Of a DNA stretch of 64,000 bases, positions 34,585 through 43,302 are shown piece by piece (the stretch's first letter is position 1; each line of letters begins with the position of its first letter). Origin of the DNA: Litoreibacter ponti (GTDB lineage Bacteria; Pseudomonadota; Alphaproteobacteria; Rhodobacterales; Rhodobacteraceae); NCBI RefSeq assembly GCF_003054285.1, contig NZ_QBKS01000001.1:2170001-2234000 (forward strand), read 5' to 3'. Below the pieces are notes generated by a model that was given only the letters and a program-made list of their open reading frames with translations, searched no databases and was not told the DNA's origin. The translations under genes and the position numbers were made by a program.

Positions 34585-35007
34585 TTAACGCTGCGCGCGA
34601 TCGAGCATCAGCGAGGTCTCTGATCGGGTCACCCCGGGAATCTCGCGCACCTCACGCAGCACGCGATCAAAATCGGGAAGGCTCGCGACCTCGATAAAGG
34701 CCACAAGGTCCCAAACCCCGTTCGTCGTATGAAGATCGTCAATCTCCGGCATGCGCCGAAGCCTGCGCACGACCGCGTTTGCGTGAGTACCGGCCACCTC
34801 GACCATCATCACGGCCTTGATTGACGCATCCAGCCGCGCGTCGCCAAGCTCCACAGTGAACTTTCGGATCACGCGTGAATCCACCAACCGCTTCAGTCGG
34901 GCTTGCGCGGTCACCCGAGATACGCCCAGCTGACCCGCCAAGGTGGTGATAGAGGCGCGTCCGTCCATCTTGAGATGCGCGATCATCGCGCGGTCTATCT
35001 CGTCCAT
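34585..35007 (-). CDS. Lrp/AsnC-family transcriptional regulator
   Basis: A 140-residue Lrp-type regulator. An N-terminal winged helix (IDRAMIAHLKMDGRASITTLAGQLGVSRVTAQARLKRLVDSRVI, about 3-46) is followed by the RAM ligand-binding domain with ASIKAVMMVEVAG and VWDLVAFIEVASLPDFDRVL. It is divergent from arginase and ornithine cyclodeaminase, so it probably senses an amino acid of that pathway and controls them. The start is the ATG at 35007; the in-frame TTG at 35016 is less likely. The start codon sits next to an 11-base inverted repeat (35010-35044), a good operator candidate for itself and rocF. Confidence 0.9.
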   Translation of the reverse strand: MDEIDRAMIAHLKMDGRASITTLAGQLGVSRVTAQARLKRLVDSRVIRKFTVELGDARLDASIKAVMMVEVAGTHANAVVRRLRRMPEIDDLHTTNGVWDLVAFIEVASLPDFDRVLREVREIPGVTRSETSLMLDRAQR

Positions 35008-35009
35008 GC

Positions 35010-35044
35010 TTTGCAAAATGTCATCCTATTTCACATTTTGTAAA
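35010..35044. promoter_or_regulatory. Inverted repeat between the Lrp-type gene and rocF
   Basis: TTTGCAAAATG (35010-35020) and CATTTTGTAAA (35034-35044) are inverted repeats matching at 10 of 11 positions, with a 13-base spacer, so the two arms are spaced about two helical turns apart. Lrp-family regulators usually bind AT-rich dyads like this in divergent gaps. It abuts the regulator's start codon and lies about 82 bases before rocF. Binding is inferred. Confidence 0.55.
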
Positions 35045-35125
35045 TAACAATCGGCATTTTTTCCAAAAATTCTGTCTGTTTCGACACCAGAAACAACTAG
35101 TCTCGAACCAATTCAGGAGACATCC

Positions 35126-36055
35126 ATGACACCCAAAACCTGCACCCTTGTCGGCGCTCCGGTCCAGTCTGGCGCAAGTCAGCCCGGCTGCATCATGGGC
35201 CCGGACGCCTTTCGTACGGCTCGGTTGGAAGACACGCTTGTCAGTCTTGGCCACAAGGTCGACGACCGCGGGAACGTGCGCCCGGAGACGGTCGATGCCA
35301 CCAAGCATTCGAACCCTGCGATCCATGATCTGAGCGAGACGATTGGCTGGGCCACAGCCCTTGAGCAAGCCGCCTTCGACGCCGCGGCCAGCGACGCGAT
35401 GCCGATCTTTCTTGGCGGAGACCACAGCCTGTCCATCGGAACTGTGCCCGGAGTGGCGCGGCATTGGGCCGAAAAAGACAGGCCGCTTTTCGCGCTCTGG
35501 CTCGACGCGCATCCGGATTTCCACACGCTGGAAACGACGGGCAGCGGCAATTTGCATGGCACGCCGGTCGCTTATTTCTGCGGTCTTGGCGGGTTCGATG
35601 CCTACCCGCCGCTCCGCGCCAAAGTGGATCCCGCCAATGTCTGCATGCTGGGCATTCGGTCGGTCGATCCGGCAGAAAATGCGGCACTCGCAGCCGCCCG
35701 GGTCGATGTGCATGATATGCGCGCCATCGACGAGCACGGCATCGCAGCACCACTACGCGCCTTCCTTGATCGGGTGCGCGCAGCAAACGGCGCGCTGCAT
35801 GTTTCGCTCGACGTGGATTTCCTCGACCCCGCTATCGCGCCCGCCGTTGGTACCACGGTGCCGGGCGGTGCAACGTTTCGTGAGGCTCATTTGGTGATGG
35901 AAATGCTCTGCGACAGCGGCCTCGTCACCTCGCTCGATCTGGTCGAGCTCAACCCTTTTCTCGATGAGCGCGGGCGCACGGCCAGCCTCATGGTCGATCT
36001 CTGCGCAAGCCTGATGGGCCGCAAGGTGCTCGACCGTCCCACCCGGAGGTTCTAA
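35126..36055 (+). CDS. rocF: Arginase
   Basis: Arginase hydrolyses L-arginine to L-ornithine and urea using a dimanganese centre. The 309-residue protein has the ureohydrolase metal ligands: GGDHS with His100, DAHPDFH with Asp127, His129 and Asp131, and the later DVDFLDP. Its length is that of arginase rather than agmatinase, and SLGHKVDDRGN near residue 40 fits the arginase family. A CAGGAG precedes the ATG. The stop overlaps the start of ornithine cyclodeaminase by one base (TAATG), linking arginine to proline catabolism. Agmatinase-like specificity cannot be excluded from sequence alone. Confidence 0.92.
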   Translation: MTPKTCTLVGAPVQSGASQPGCIMGPDAFRTARLEDTLVSLGHKVDDRGNVRPETVDATKHSNPAIHDLSETIGWATALEQAAFDAAASDAMPIFLGGDHSLSIGTVPGVARHWAEKDRPLFALWLDAHPDFHTLETTGSGNLHGTPVAYFCGLGGFDAYPPLRAKVDPANVCMLGIRSVDPAENAALAAARVDVHDMRAIDEHGIAAPLRAFLDRVRAANGALHVSLDVDFLDPAIAPAVGTTVPGGATFREAHLVMEMLCDSGLVTSLDLVELNPFLDERGRTASLMVDLCASLMGRKVLDRPTRRF

Positions 36056-37101
36056 TGTCCAAACCATCCAAACTCGCCCTTGTCCCCTTCGTCTCGGTCG
36101 ACAACATGATGAACCTCGTGAACGCGATCGGCCCCGCCCGGATGATTGCCGAAATCGCTGAGTACATCGAGCAGGATTTCAAGCGGTGGGAGCAATTCGA
36201 CAAGACCCCTCGCGTCGCGGCGCATTCCGATGAGGGCGTGATCGAGTTGATGCCGACCTCTGATGGCGAGAGCTACGGGTTCAAGTATGTAAACGGGCAC
36301 CCGGCCAACATGGCGCGCGGGTTCCAGACAGTCACGGCCTTCGGGGTTTTGGCGCGCGTGGACAATGGCTATCCGGTGTTGTTGTCAGAAATGACGATCC
36401 TGACCGCCCTGCGGACAGCCGCGACCTCTGCGCTGGTGGCCAAATATCTGGCGCCTGAAAGCGCTGGTACCATGGCGATGATCGGCAATGGCGCACAATG
36501 CGAGTTTCAGGCACTGGCCTTCCAGCAGGTTGTCGGTATCCACACCGTCAGGCTCCATGATATCGATACTGAGGCAACCGAAAAGGCCGCGCGCAATCTG
36601 CAGGCAACCGGATTGAAGGTGGTCACCTGCGCGTCTGCACAAGAGGCTGTCACCGGGGCGCAGATCATCACCACCTGCACCGCAGACAAGCAATATGCGA
36701 CGATCCTCACCGACAACATGGTTGGCAGCGGCGTGCATATCAACGCCATCGGGGGCGATTGCCCTGGCAAGACGGAGCTGCACCGCGACATCCTTCTGCG
36801 CTCGGATATTTTCGTGGAGTATCCGCCGCAAACCCGTATCGAGGGCGAGATCCAGCAGCTTGATCCCGATCATCAGGTGACCGAGCTGTGGCGCGTGATG
36901 ACGGGTCAAGTTCCGGGCCGCTCCAGTCCCGAGCAGATCACCCTGTTCGACAGTGTCGGCTTCGCGACCGAAGATTTCTCGGCCCTGCGTTATGTCCGCG
37001 ACCAGCTGGAGCGATATCCCCATTTCGTCGACCTCGACATGCTCGCCGATCCCGATGATCCGCGCGATTTGTTCGGAATGGTCGCACGCGCCGCAACGTG
37101 A
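36055..37101 (+). CDS. Ornithine cyclodeaminase
   Basis: This enzyme converts L-ornithine to L-proline and ammonia using NAD. The 348-residue protein is of the OCD/mu-crystallin family: SEMTILTALRTAATSALVAKYLAPESAGTMAMIGNGAQCEFQALA contains the Arg and the NAD-binding GNGAQ motif, followed by INAIGGDCPGKTELHRDILLRSDIFVEY, where the Asp is catalytic in the family. It is translationally coupled to arginase, so together they run arginine to ornithine to proline. No proline dehydrogenase is present in the window. Confidence 0.93.
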   Translation: MSKPSKLALVPFVSVDNMMNLVNAIGPARMIAEIAEYIEQDFKRWEQFDKTPRVAAHSDEGVIELMPTSDGESYGFKYVNGHPANMARGFQTVTAFGVLARVDNGYPVLLSEMTILTALRTAATSALVAKYLAPESAGTMAMIGNGAQCEFQALAFQQVVGIHTVRLHDIDTEATEKAARNLQATGLKVVTCASAQEAVTGAQIITTCTADKQYATILTDNMVGSGVHINAIGGDCPGKTELHRDILLRSDIFVEYPPQTRIEGEIQQLDPDHQVTELWRVMTGQVPGRSSPEQITLFDSVGFATEDFSALRYVRDQLERYPHFVDLDMLADPDDPRDLFGMVARAAT

Positions 37102-37148
37102 GACGCAATTGCTCTTGCGCGCCCCGCATGCGCTTGCAATCTTAGGCA

Positions 37149-37289
37149 CGTTCTCAGGGCGGGGCGGAATTCCCCACCGGCGGTAAGCGGCATCAGCCGT
37201 AAGCCCGCGAGCGCCCTCTCGCGAGAGAGGGGTCAGCAGATCAGGTGCAACTCCTGAGCCGACGGTCATAGTCCGGATGAAAGAGAACG
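37149..37289 (+). promoter_or_regulatory. FMN riboswitch (RFN element)
   Basis: The conserved RFN elements are all visible. Closing stem CGTTCTC (37149-37155) pairs with GAGAACG (37283-37289). Inside are AGGGCGGGGCGGAATTCCCCACCGGCGGTAAG, AGCCCGCGAGCG, GGTCAGCAGAT, and GCCGACGGTCATAGTCCGGATGAAAGAGAAC. It senses FMN and represses downstream expression. It is 75 bases upstream of the lumazine synthase at 37364. A short CCCC/GGGG hairpin near 37306-37318 and the AAGGAG at 37351 are likely parts of the expression platform. Confidence 0.95.
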
Positions 37290-37363
37290 AGCGCGCAGCC
37301 CCGTCATGGGGAGGCGTGCCCGTGATCGCCGCTGTGACGTGTCTGTTGCGAAGGAGATTACAA

Positions 37364-37798
37364 ATGACACTCACAAAATACGCGTTCGTCAAAGCCAACT
37401 GGCATTCCGATATCGTCTCGCAGGCCCTTGTGGGCTTCAATCAGCTGATCCCGGCGGCGCAGACGGATATCTTCGATGTGCCGGGCGCATTCGAGATGCC
37501 GCTCTTGGCAAAAGAACTCGCCGGATCGGGTCAATACGCCGCCGTTGCGTGCGCCGCGCTTGTGGTCGATGGCGGGATTTACCGCCATGATTTCGTGGCG
37601 CAGGCGGTCGTAGATGGGCTGATGCGCGCAGGGCTCGATACCGGGGTTCCGGTGCTTTCGGTCTCCCTGACCCCGCATCATTTTCAGGAAACGGAGCACC
37701 ATATGGCGATCTACCGCGAGCACTTCGTCACCAAGGGCCGCGAGGCCGCCGAAGCCGCGCTGATGATCGGCAAAACACGCGCGGCTCTCGCCGCCTGA
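37364..37798 (+). CDS. ribH: 6,7-dimethyl-8-ribityllumazine synthase, type II
   Basis: Lumazine synthase condenses ribitylaminouracil with dihydroxybutanone phosphate, the penultimate step of riboflavin synthesis. The 144-residue protein has NWHSDIVSQALVGF (substrate site), the DVPGAFEMPLLAKEL motif, and ALVVDGGIYRHDFVAQAVVDGLM with the catalytic histidine. This resembles the RibH2 (decameric) type of Brucella and relatives more than the icosahedral form. ATG 37364 follows AAGGAG by 7 bases; the frame open from 37277 lies in the riboswitch region and is rejected. It stands alone: no other rib gene is adjacent, so it is a dedicated FMN-controlled unit. Confidence 0.92.
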   Translation: MTLTKYAFVKANWHSDIVSQALVGFNQLIPAAQTDIFDVPGAFEMPLLAKELAGSGQYAAVACAALVVDGGIYRHDFVAQAVVDGLMRAGLDTGVPVLSVSLTPHHFQETEHHMAIYREHFVTKGREAAEAALMIGKTRAALAA

Positions 37799-37829
37799 TC
37801 TGCATTTCATTGCTTTAACCGTATTCTAC

Positions 37830-37863
37830 CCGGAGGGTCGGCTGACCTCTGACCCTCCGGTTT
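37830..37863 (+). terminator. Terminator-like hairpin between ribH and SDR gene
   Basis: CCGGAGGGTC (37830-37839) and GACCCTCCGG (37851-37860) pair perfectly over 10 bases with an 11-base loop, followed by TTT. It is located between the convergent ribH (+) and SDR (-) genes and probably ends the ribH transcript; it may serve both strands. Confidence 0.75.
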
Positions 37864-37887
37864 GGAAATCTTGCGCCTGACACCCGT

Positions 37888-38652
37888 TCAGGCCAGACGC
37901 TGCGTGTCCCCGCAGATCGAGATCGCTTGCCCCGAGATCGTCCGCCCGCGCTCGGACGCCAGAAACAGGCACTGATCCGCGATCTGCTCTGGCGTCACAT
38001 ACTCCTTGATCGAGACGTGAGAGAAGGCCTGCGCCTCGGTCTCTGCGTAGCTCTGGCCTAATCGTTGCGCCTTGGCCTCGAGAACGCGGCGTTGACGGTC
38101 ACCGGCGACCAGCCCCGGCAGGATCGCATTCACCCGGACCCCGGATGGCCCCAGCTCCAACGCTAGGGACTTGGTGAACCCGACCACCCCCCATTTGGCT
38201 GCCGCGTAGGGCGTGCGCATGGCAAAGCCGACCCTTCCTGCCAGCGAGGAGAGATTGATGATCGAGCCATTCCGGCTGGCCTTCAGCGCCTCGACCGAGC
38301 AGCGCGTCGTGTTGAATTGTGACGTCAGGCACACCGCCAGCGTGTCGTCCCAGCCGTCCGGCGGCATGTCCTCCACGGCCGCCGTCGGACCTGCGGTCCC
38401 GGCATTGTTGACCAGACAATCAAGCCCGCCCATCGCGGCTATGCTCTCGTCCATGAAGCGCGCGACCGCCGTCCGATCCGACACATCGACCCGCGCACTT
38501 TCCATGCCGACAACGCCTGCAAGCGCGGCCTCGTCGATATCGCAGATGATAACCCGTGCGCCTTCCGCTCGGAAGCCTTCCGCTATCGCCCGCCCAATGC
38601 CAGAAGCGCCCGCTGTTACGATCACCCGGTGGCCGTTTAGTCCCAAATCCAT
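37888..38652 (-). CDS. Short-chain dehydrogenase/reductase
   Basis: A 254-residue classical SDR oxidoreductase. The NAD(P)-binding TAGASGIG (residues 13-20), NNAG motif (about 82-85), catalytic Ser136 and Tyr149-x3-Lys153 (YAAAK) are all present, so it should be active. The acidic residue in VIICDID suggests NAD preference. It is divergent from the BKACE gene with 59 bases between, and probably oxidises a hydroxy acid to a keto acid in the same pathway. ATG 38652 was chosen over the frame start at 38694. The substrate is not known. Confidence 0.9.
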   Translation of the reverse strand: MDLGLNGHRVIVTAGASGIGRAIAEGFRAEGARVIICDIDEAALAGVVGMESARVDVSDRTAVARFMDESIAAMGGLDCLVNNAGTAGPTAAVEDMPPDGWDDTLAVCLTSQFNTTRCSVEALKASRNGSIINLSSLAGRVGFAMRTPYAAAKWGVVGFTKSLALELGPSGVRVNAILPGLVAGDRQRRVLEAKAQRLGQSYAETEAQAFSHVSIKEYVTPEQIADQCLFLASERGRTISGQAISICGDTQRLA

Positions 38653-38711
38653 ACCTGCGCCCTTCCCTGACTTGCCGTGATCGGACACTATCACCGCAAA
38701 GGAGCATTGCG

Positions 38712-39635
38712 ATGTCCAATCCCGTCATCATCACAGCCGCGATCACCGGCGCGATCCACACCCCGTCCATGTCAAAAGCCCTGCCCGTGCGCCCGCAGGA
38801 GATCGTAGATGCAGCCGTTGAGGCTGCTGAAGCCGGTGCTGCCATCGTGCACCTCCATGCCCGCGATCCCGAAACCGGCGCGCCCGATCAAAGCCCGCAG
38901 GCCTTCGCCCCGATCCTTGGGGCCATCAAGGCGCGCTCGGATGTGGTGATCAACATCACCACAGGCGGCGCGCCGACGATGACGGTCGAAGAGCGCGTAC
39001 AGCCCGCCCAGCACTGGCAACCCGAACTTGCCTCGCTGAACATGGGTTCGATGAATTTCGGCCTCTTTGGCATGCTCAACCGGTTTCCCGAGCTCACGCA
39101 TCAATGGGAAGAGGACTATCTTGGCAATCATGACATCATCTTCCGCAACACTTTTCGTGACATCAGATATATTCTCGAGACTTTGAAGGACGCCGGCACG
39201 CGGTTCGAATTCGAATGCTACGACACCGCTCATCTCTACAACCTCGCGCATTTCCGCGATCAAGGGCTCGTGACGGGGCCGCTCTTTATCCAGACGGTGT
39301 TTGGCCTGCTTGGCGGGATCGGCCCGCATCCCAATGACGTTGCGCATATGAAACGCACGGCAGATCGTTTGTTCGGCGATGAGTATCGCTGGTCCGTGCT
39401 CGGCGCAGGTCGCCATCAGATGCCGCTGGCCGCCCTGTCCGCGGCGCAAGGCGGCAATATTCGCGTCGGCCTGGAGGACTCGCTTTGGCTTGAGAAGGGT
39501 GTCATGGCACCGTCCAGTGCGGCGCAGGTCGCACGTGCCCGGATGATCGTCGAAGGGGTCGGGCGCCGCATCGCGGCGCCGGATGAGGCTCGCACGATTC
39601 TTGCGCTCAAGGGCGGCGACAAGACCGCGTTTTAG
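38712..39635 (+). CDS. Beta-keto acid cleavage enzyme (BKACE, DUF849)
   Basis: BKACE enzymes split a beta-keto acid with acetyl-CoA to give acetoacetate and a new CoA ester; the founding member is 3-keto-5-aminohexanoate cleavage enzyme of lysine fermentation. The 307-residue protein has the metal-binding HLHARD (His47 and His49), SLNMGSMNFG and FECYDTAHLYNL motifs. A Shine-Dalgarno AGGAG lies 7 bases before the ATG at 38712; an open frame upstream is on the SDR gene and is rejected. The neighbouring SDR and FAD oxidase suggest a small amine or carnitine-like catabolic route; the actual substrate is not determined by sequence. Confidence 0.9.
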   Translation: MSNPVIITAAITGAIHTPSMSKALPVRPQEIVDAAVEAAEAGAAIVHLHARDPETGAPDQSPQAFAPILGAIKARSDVVINITTGGAPTMTVEERVQPAQHWQPELASLNMGSMNFGLFGMLNRFPELTHQWEEDYLGNHDIIFRNTFRDIRYILETLKDAGTRFEFECYDTAHLYNLAHFRDQGLVTGPLFIQTVFGLLGGIGPHPNDVAHMKRTADRLFGDEYRWSVLGAGRHQMPLAALSAAQGGNIRVGLEDSLWLEKGVMAPSSAAQVARARMIVEGVGRRIAAPDEARTILALKGGDKTAF

Positions 39636-40831
39636 ATCACAGCCTTTTCCACAAACTTCTCGGCCCGGGCGATTCGCCCGTAGCCAAAGGGGCTCAGGTC
39701 CAAGGATTTATACGTTCCATAGGTAATCCACTCCGCAACGCCGCGTCCCATGGCTGGGGATTGTTGCAGCCCGTGCCCGGAGAATCCGTTCACAAAGATG
39801 AAGTTTTCCACATGGTCATGGGGTCCGATAATCGCGTTTTGGTCGAGCGTGTTGAACGCGTAATGACCCACCCAGGAATTGATCAGCTTTACGCGCTCGA
39901 AGGCAGGTACGCGGGTCGCGATGACCGGCCAGACCTTTTCTTCCCAGATCGAGTGGTCGAACAGGAAGTCCTCGTAGCCCACGGCCGTATCATGGTCAGG
40001 CGGGCATCCAGCCAAATAGTAGCGCCCATCGGAACGCATATGGACACCCGAGGGGTCAATCGTCAGCGGCAGGTCGCGATCCAGCGGCTCCGCGGCGTCA
40101 AAGATGAAAGTGTAGCGCTTACGCGGCTCGACAGGGATATCGATCTTGGCCATCGCCGCCGTCTGCGCGGCGCGAGGGCCCGCGCAATTGACGAAGGTGC
40201 CACAGGAAATTACCTCACCAGACGCAAGCCGCACCGCGTCGACGCGCCGACCATCCGGCGCGAGGTCAACCCCGACAACCTCGTCATGGAGAAATTCCAC
40301 CCCAGCCGCGCGCGACGCCTTGCGCCACCAGTCAAAGATCGTTCCGCCGTCGAAATAGCCCTCGTCCACTTGGTTATGATTGGCACCAAGAATGCCATCA
40401 AGATTGTAGAATGGATAGGCCTGCGCAATCTCTTCCGGGCTGAGATGCTTGGTTCCCGCGCCAAGCCGCGTCTGTACGAGCTGGGACGTGCGCAAGGTCT
40501 CGTTGAATTCGGGCGTGTCGGCCAGATACATATATCCGTAGCTTTGCAGAAGGATGTCGGGCGCCTCATTATCCTGCATGAACTCGCGAAAATTCTTGAT
40601 GAACTCCGCGCCAAACTGGGAAACCCGGATATTTACCTCGGCCGAGAATTGCTGCCGAATGCAGCTGTTGGTGTGCGAGGTTGAGGCGAACTCATAGGTC
40701 GGATCGCGCTCGACCACCAAGATCGTTCCGCCGAAATCTCGATTGCGCGACAGCCACCACGCGACAGAAGAGCCGTACATCGCACCACCAACGATGACGA
40801 CATCGTAGCTTTTGTGTTCCGGTGCTGGCAT
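39632..40831 (-). CDS. FAD-dependent amine/amino-acid oxidoreductase
   Basis: A 399-residue flavoprotein of the D-amino-acid oxidase / sarcosine-dehydrogenase (DAO) superfamily. The N-terminal dinucleotide motif (VVIVGGAMYGSSVAWWL, about 11-27) and TFVNCAGPRAAQTAA mid-protein and C-terminal FIFVNGFSGHGLQQSPAMGRGVAE are typical. The substrate is not predictable; N-methylated or N-alkyl amino acids are common in this family. It converges on the BKACE gene, overlapping stops by four bases, and completes an SDR-BKACE-oxidoreductase trio. No signal peptide is present, so it acts in the cytoplasm. Confidence 0.88.
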   Translation of the reverse strand: MPAPEHKSYDVVIVGGAMYGSSVAWWLSRNRDFGGTILVVERDPTYEFASTSHTNSCIRQQFSAEVNIRVSQFGAEFIKNFREFMQDNEAPDILLQSYGYMYLADTPEFNETLRTSQLVQTRLGAGTKHLSPEEIAQAYPFYNLDGILGANHNQVDEGYFDGGTIFDWWRKASRAAGVEFLHDEVVGVDLAPDGRRVDAVRLASGEVISCGTFVNCAGPRAAQTAAMAKIDIPVEPRKRYTFIFDAAEPLDRDLPLTIDPSGVHMRSDGRYYLAGCPPDHDTAVGYEDFLFDHSIWEEKVWPVIATRVPAFERVKLINSWVGHYAFNTLDQNAIIGPHDHVENFIFVNGFSGHGLQQSPAMGRGVAEWITYGTYKSLDLSPFGYGRIARAEKFVEKAVI

Positions 40832-40906
40832 CGATCTGACCCTTCGACTAGCTCACGCAAAACCAGATACGAGAGGGCTTCACGATGCAAGTCTTGTCGG
40901 GCGAAT

Positions 40907-43126
40907 TCAGGCGAGTGGCCCGCCTGCTGTCTTGAGACGCAAGGCATTTGTCACCACGAAGACGCTGGACAAAGCCATCGCCCCGGCCGCCAACATCGGC
41001 GACAACAGCAAGCCCGCGAAGGGGTAGAGAACACCGGCCGCAACCGGTATCAGCAGCACATTGTAGATGAACGCCCAAAACAGGTTTTGCCGAATATTGC
41101 GCATTGTGCGGCGCGAGACCTCAAGCGCCTTGGACACACCGGCGAGGTTGCCGGACATCAGCACCACATCAGCCGTCTCCATCGCCACATCTGTACCGGT
41201 GCCCATGGCGATGCCCACATCCGCGCGCGCCAAGGCGGGGGCGTCATTGATCCCGTCGCCCACAAAGGCGACGCCGTCGCCCAGATCGCGGATCGCGGCC
41301 GCCTTCTGGTCCGGCATCACACCCGCGATGACATCGTCCAACCCGATTTGGCGCGCTACAGCGCGCGCCGTGGCCTCGGCGTCCCCAGTGATCATCACCG
41401 TGCGGAAGCCCTTGGCATGCAGACCCGAAATCGTGTCGCGCGCATTATCCTTGATCCGGTCTGCTATCCCGAAAGCTGCCCTGATCTCCCCATCGAGCGA
41501 CAGGTAAACAACCGTCTGGCCCATTTCGGTGAGGCGCGCTGTCTCTTCCGCGAATGGCGTCTTTGCATTCAGAAAACCTGCGGACCCGATCTCTACCTTT
41601 CGGCCTTCGACAATTCCGACAGCACCCTTTCCGGCTGTCGCGTGGAAATCCCGCGCATCGCGCAGTTTCAATCCGCGCTGACCTGCGGCCCTTGCAATCG
41701 CCGCGGCGAGCGGGTGTTCCGAATACTGCTCGACCGCTGCTGCAAGAGCGAGAAGTTCGTCCTCGTCTTCGCCTTTCCCCGTGACTATGTCCAAAAGCTC
41801 TGGCTGGCCTTCCGTCAACGTACCCGTCTTGTCGAAGGCGATGACCTTGGCATCGGACAATCTTTGCAGGGCATCACCCTTGCGAAACAGAACGCCCTCT
41901 TCCGCCGCGCGCCCGGTTCCGACCATCACCGAAGTCGGCGTCGCAAGGCCCATCGCGCAGGGGCACGCCACGATCAACACCGACACGCCGGCCACAAGCG
42001 CCAGTCCAAACTGCGCCCCGAACGCCAGCCAAATCAGAACCGTGGCGCTGGCAATCACCAAGACCACCGGTACGAACCACCGTACAACTTGATCGACAAG
42101 CGCCTGGATCGGAAGCTTCGCCCCCTGCGCTTCGCGGACCATGCGCACAATTCCGGACAGGACCGTGTCCTGGCCCACCGCGGTCGCTTCAAACTCGACC
42201 ATGCCAGTTCCGTTCACCGTCCCGGCCACGACATGGTCCCCAGACGATTTTGCGATCGCGGTCGGCTCGCCCGTGATCATGCTTTCGTCCACAAAACTCT
42301 CGCCTGCCCTGACGGTGCCATCAACGGGGACTTGCTCGCCGGGCCTCAGGCGGATGCGGTCGCCGACCCGAACCTCGGAGAGTGGCAGGACAGCCCACTC
42401 TTCATTGCGTTGAACCATCGCCTCCTTAGGGGTCAACCGCAGCAGCCGCGCGACTGCGGCCCCGGTGCGTCCTTTTGCGCCCACCTCCAGCAATCGGCCC
42501 AGAAGAATGAGGGTAACAATGACCCCTGCGGCCTCCAGATAAACCTTCTGCGCACCATCCGGCAGCGCCGCCGGAAGGAAAATCGCGACACTGGAATAGG
42601 CCCAGGCTGCCGTGGTTCCGATTGCGACCAAAGCATTCATATCGGGCGCGGCGTGAACCAGCGACCGCGCGCCCGCGATCCAGAACCTTCGCCCCGGCCA
42701 TGCCATCACGGCCGTAATCATCACCCACTGGATGATCCAGAGTGTGGCCATTCCAATCGTTGCATCCAGAGCTGCAGCAACCCCCGGCACAAAATGGCTG
42801 CCCATCTCGACCAAGAAGACCGGAAGTGTCAGGAACGCCGCAATGGCTGTGTCCCGGCGCAATGCTTCGTACTCTACGTCGCGGGCCTGATCCGGATCGT
42901 CCTGCGGCGAAAGAAGCTCCGCCCCATAACCCGCACCTTCCACGACGCCAACGATGTCCTGAACGGCCAATAGATCCGCGTCCCATGTAACGGTCGCTGT
43001 ATCGGTCGCAAGGTTAACGGACGATTGGACTATCTTCGGTTCGGCCGCAAATGCCCGCTCAACACGCCCCGCGCAGGCCGCGCAGGACAGACCTTTCAGA
43101 GCAAAAGTTTCGGTCGCGAGTTCCAT
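40907..43126 (-). CDS. Copper-translocating P-type ATPase
   Basis: A 739-residue P1B-1-type heavy-metal ATPase exporting Cu(I). It has one N-terminal metal-binding domain with CAAC at residues 15-18, eight expected membrane segments, the transmembrane CPC motif (VACPCAMGLATP), phosphorylation site DKTGTLTEGQ, and GDGINDAPALARADVGIAMG with the VEG DSAG-like hinge region. CPC and a single CxxC domain indicate copper rather than zinc or cobalt. No CueR-type dyad was recognised upstream. It is transcribed alone; the divergent neighbour is the histidine kinase, 176 bases away. Confidence 0.94.
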   Translation of the reverse strand: MELATETFALKGLSCAACAGRVERAFAAEPKIVQSSVNLATDTATVTWDADLLAVQDIVGVVEGAGYGAELLSPQDDPDQARDVEYEALRRDTAIAAFLTLPVFLVEMGSHFVPGVAAALDATIGMATLWIIQWVMITAVMAWPGRRFWIAGARSLVHAAPDMNALVAIGTTAAWAYSSVAIFLPAALPDGAQKVYLEAAGVIVTLILLGRLLEVGAKGRTGAAVARLLRLTPKEAMVQRNEEWAVLPLSEVRVGDRIRLRPGEQVPVDGTVRAGESFVDESMITGEPTAIAKSSGDHVVAGTVNGTGMVEFEATAVGQDTVLSGIVRMVREAQGAKLPIQALVDQVVRWFVPVVLVIASATVLIWLAFGAQFGLALVAGVSVLIVACPCAMGLATPTSVMVGTGRAAEEGVLFRKGDALQRLSDAKVIAFDKTGTLTEGQPELLDIVTGKGEDEDELLALAAAVEQYSEHPLAAAIARAAGQRGLKLRDARDFHATAGKGAVGIVEGRKVEIGSAGFLNAKTPFAEETARLTEMGQTVVYLSLDGEIRAAFGIADRIKDNARDTISGLHAKGFRTVMITGDAEATARAVARQIGLDDVIAGVMPDQKAAAIRDLGDGVAFVGDGINDAPALARADVGIAMGTGTDVAMETADVVLMSGNLAGVSKALEVSRRTMRNIRQNLFWAFIYNVLLIPVAAGVLYPFAGLLLSPMLAAGAMALSSVFVVTNALRLKTAGGPLA

Positions 43127-43302
43127 GTCAAAGCTGCCATTTCAGCAAAAATCCGTAAAATTCGAGATGTATATAAGCATCGGAACGTTCAAGGAAAACA
43201 AGCGCAATGATGCTTTTCGTTGCTCGCGGACTTCGTGATTGAGCCGCGCTAGAGCTGCCGGATTTACGGGATGTAAAGCATTGAGTCCGATGAATTCGCC
43301 TT

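Noticed and set aside
40814..42973. 719-codon open frame on the + strand
   Set aside because: It is the antisense of the copper ATPase, rich in Arg, His and Pro as expected for a G+C-rich shadow frame; no family resemblance.
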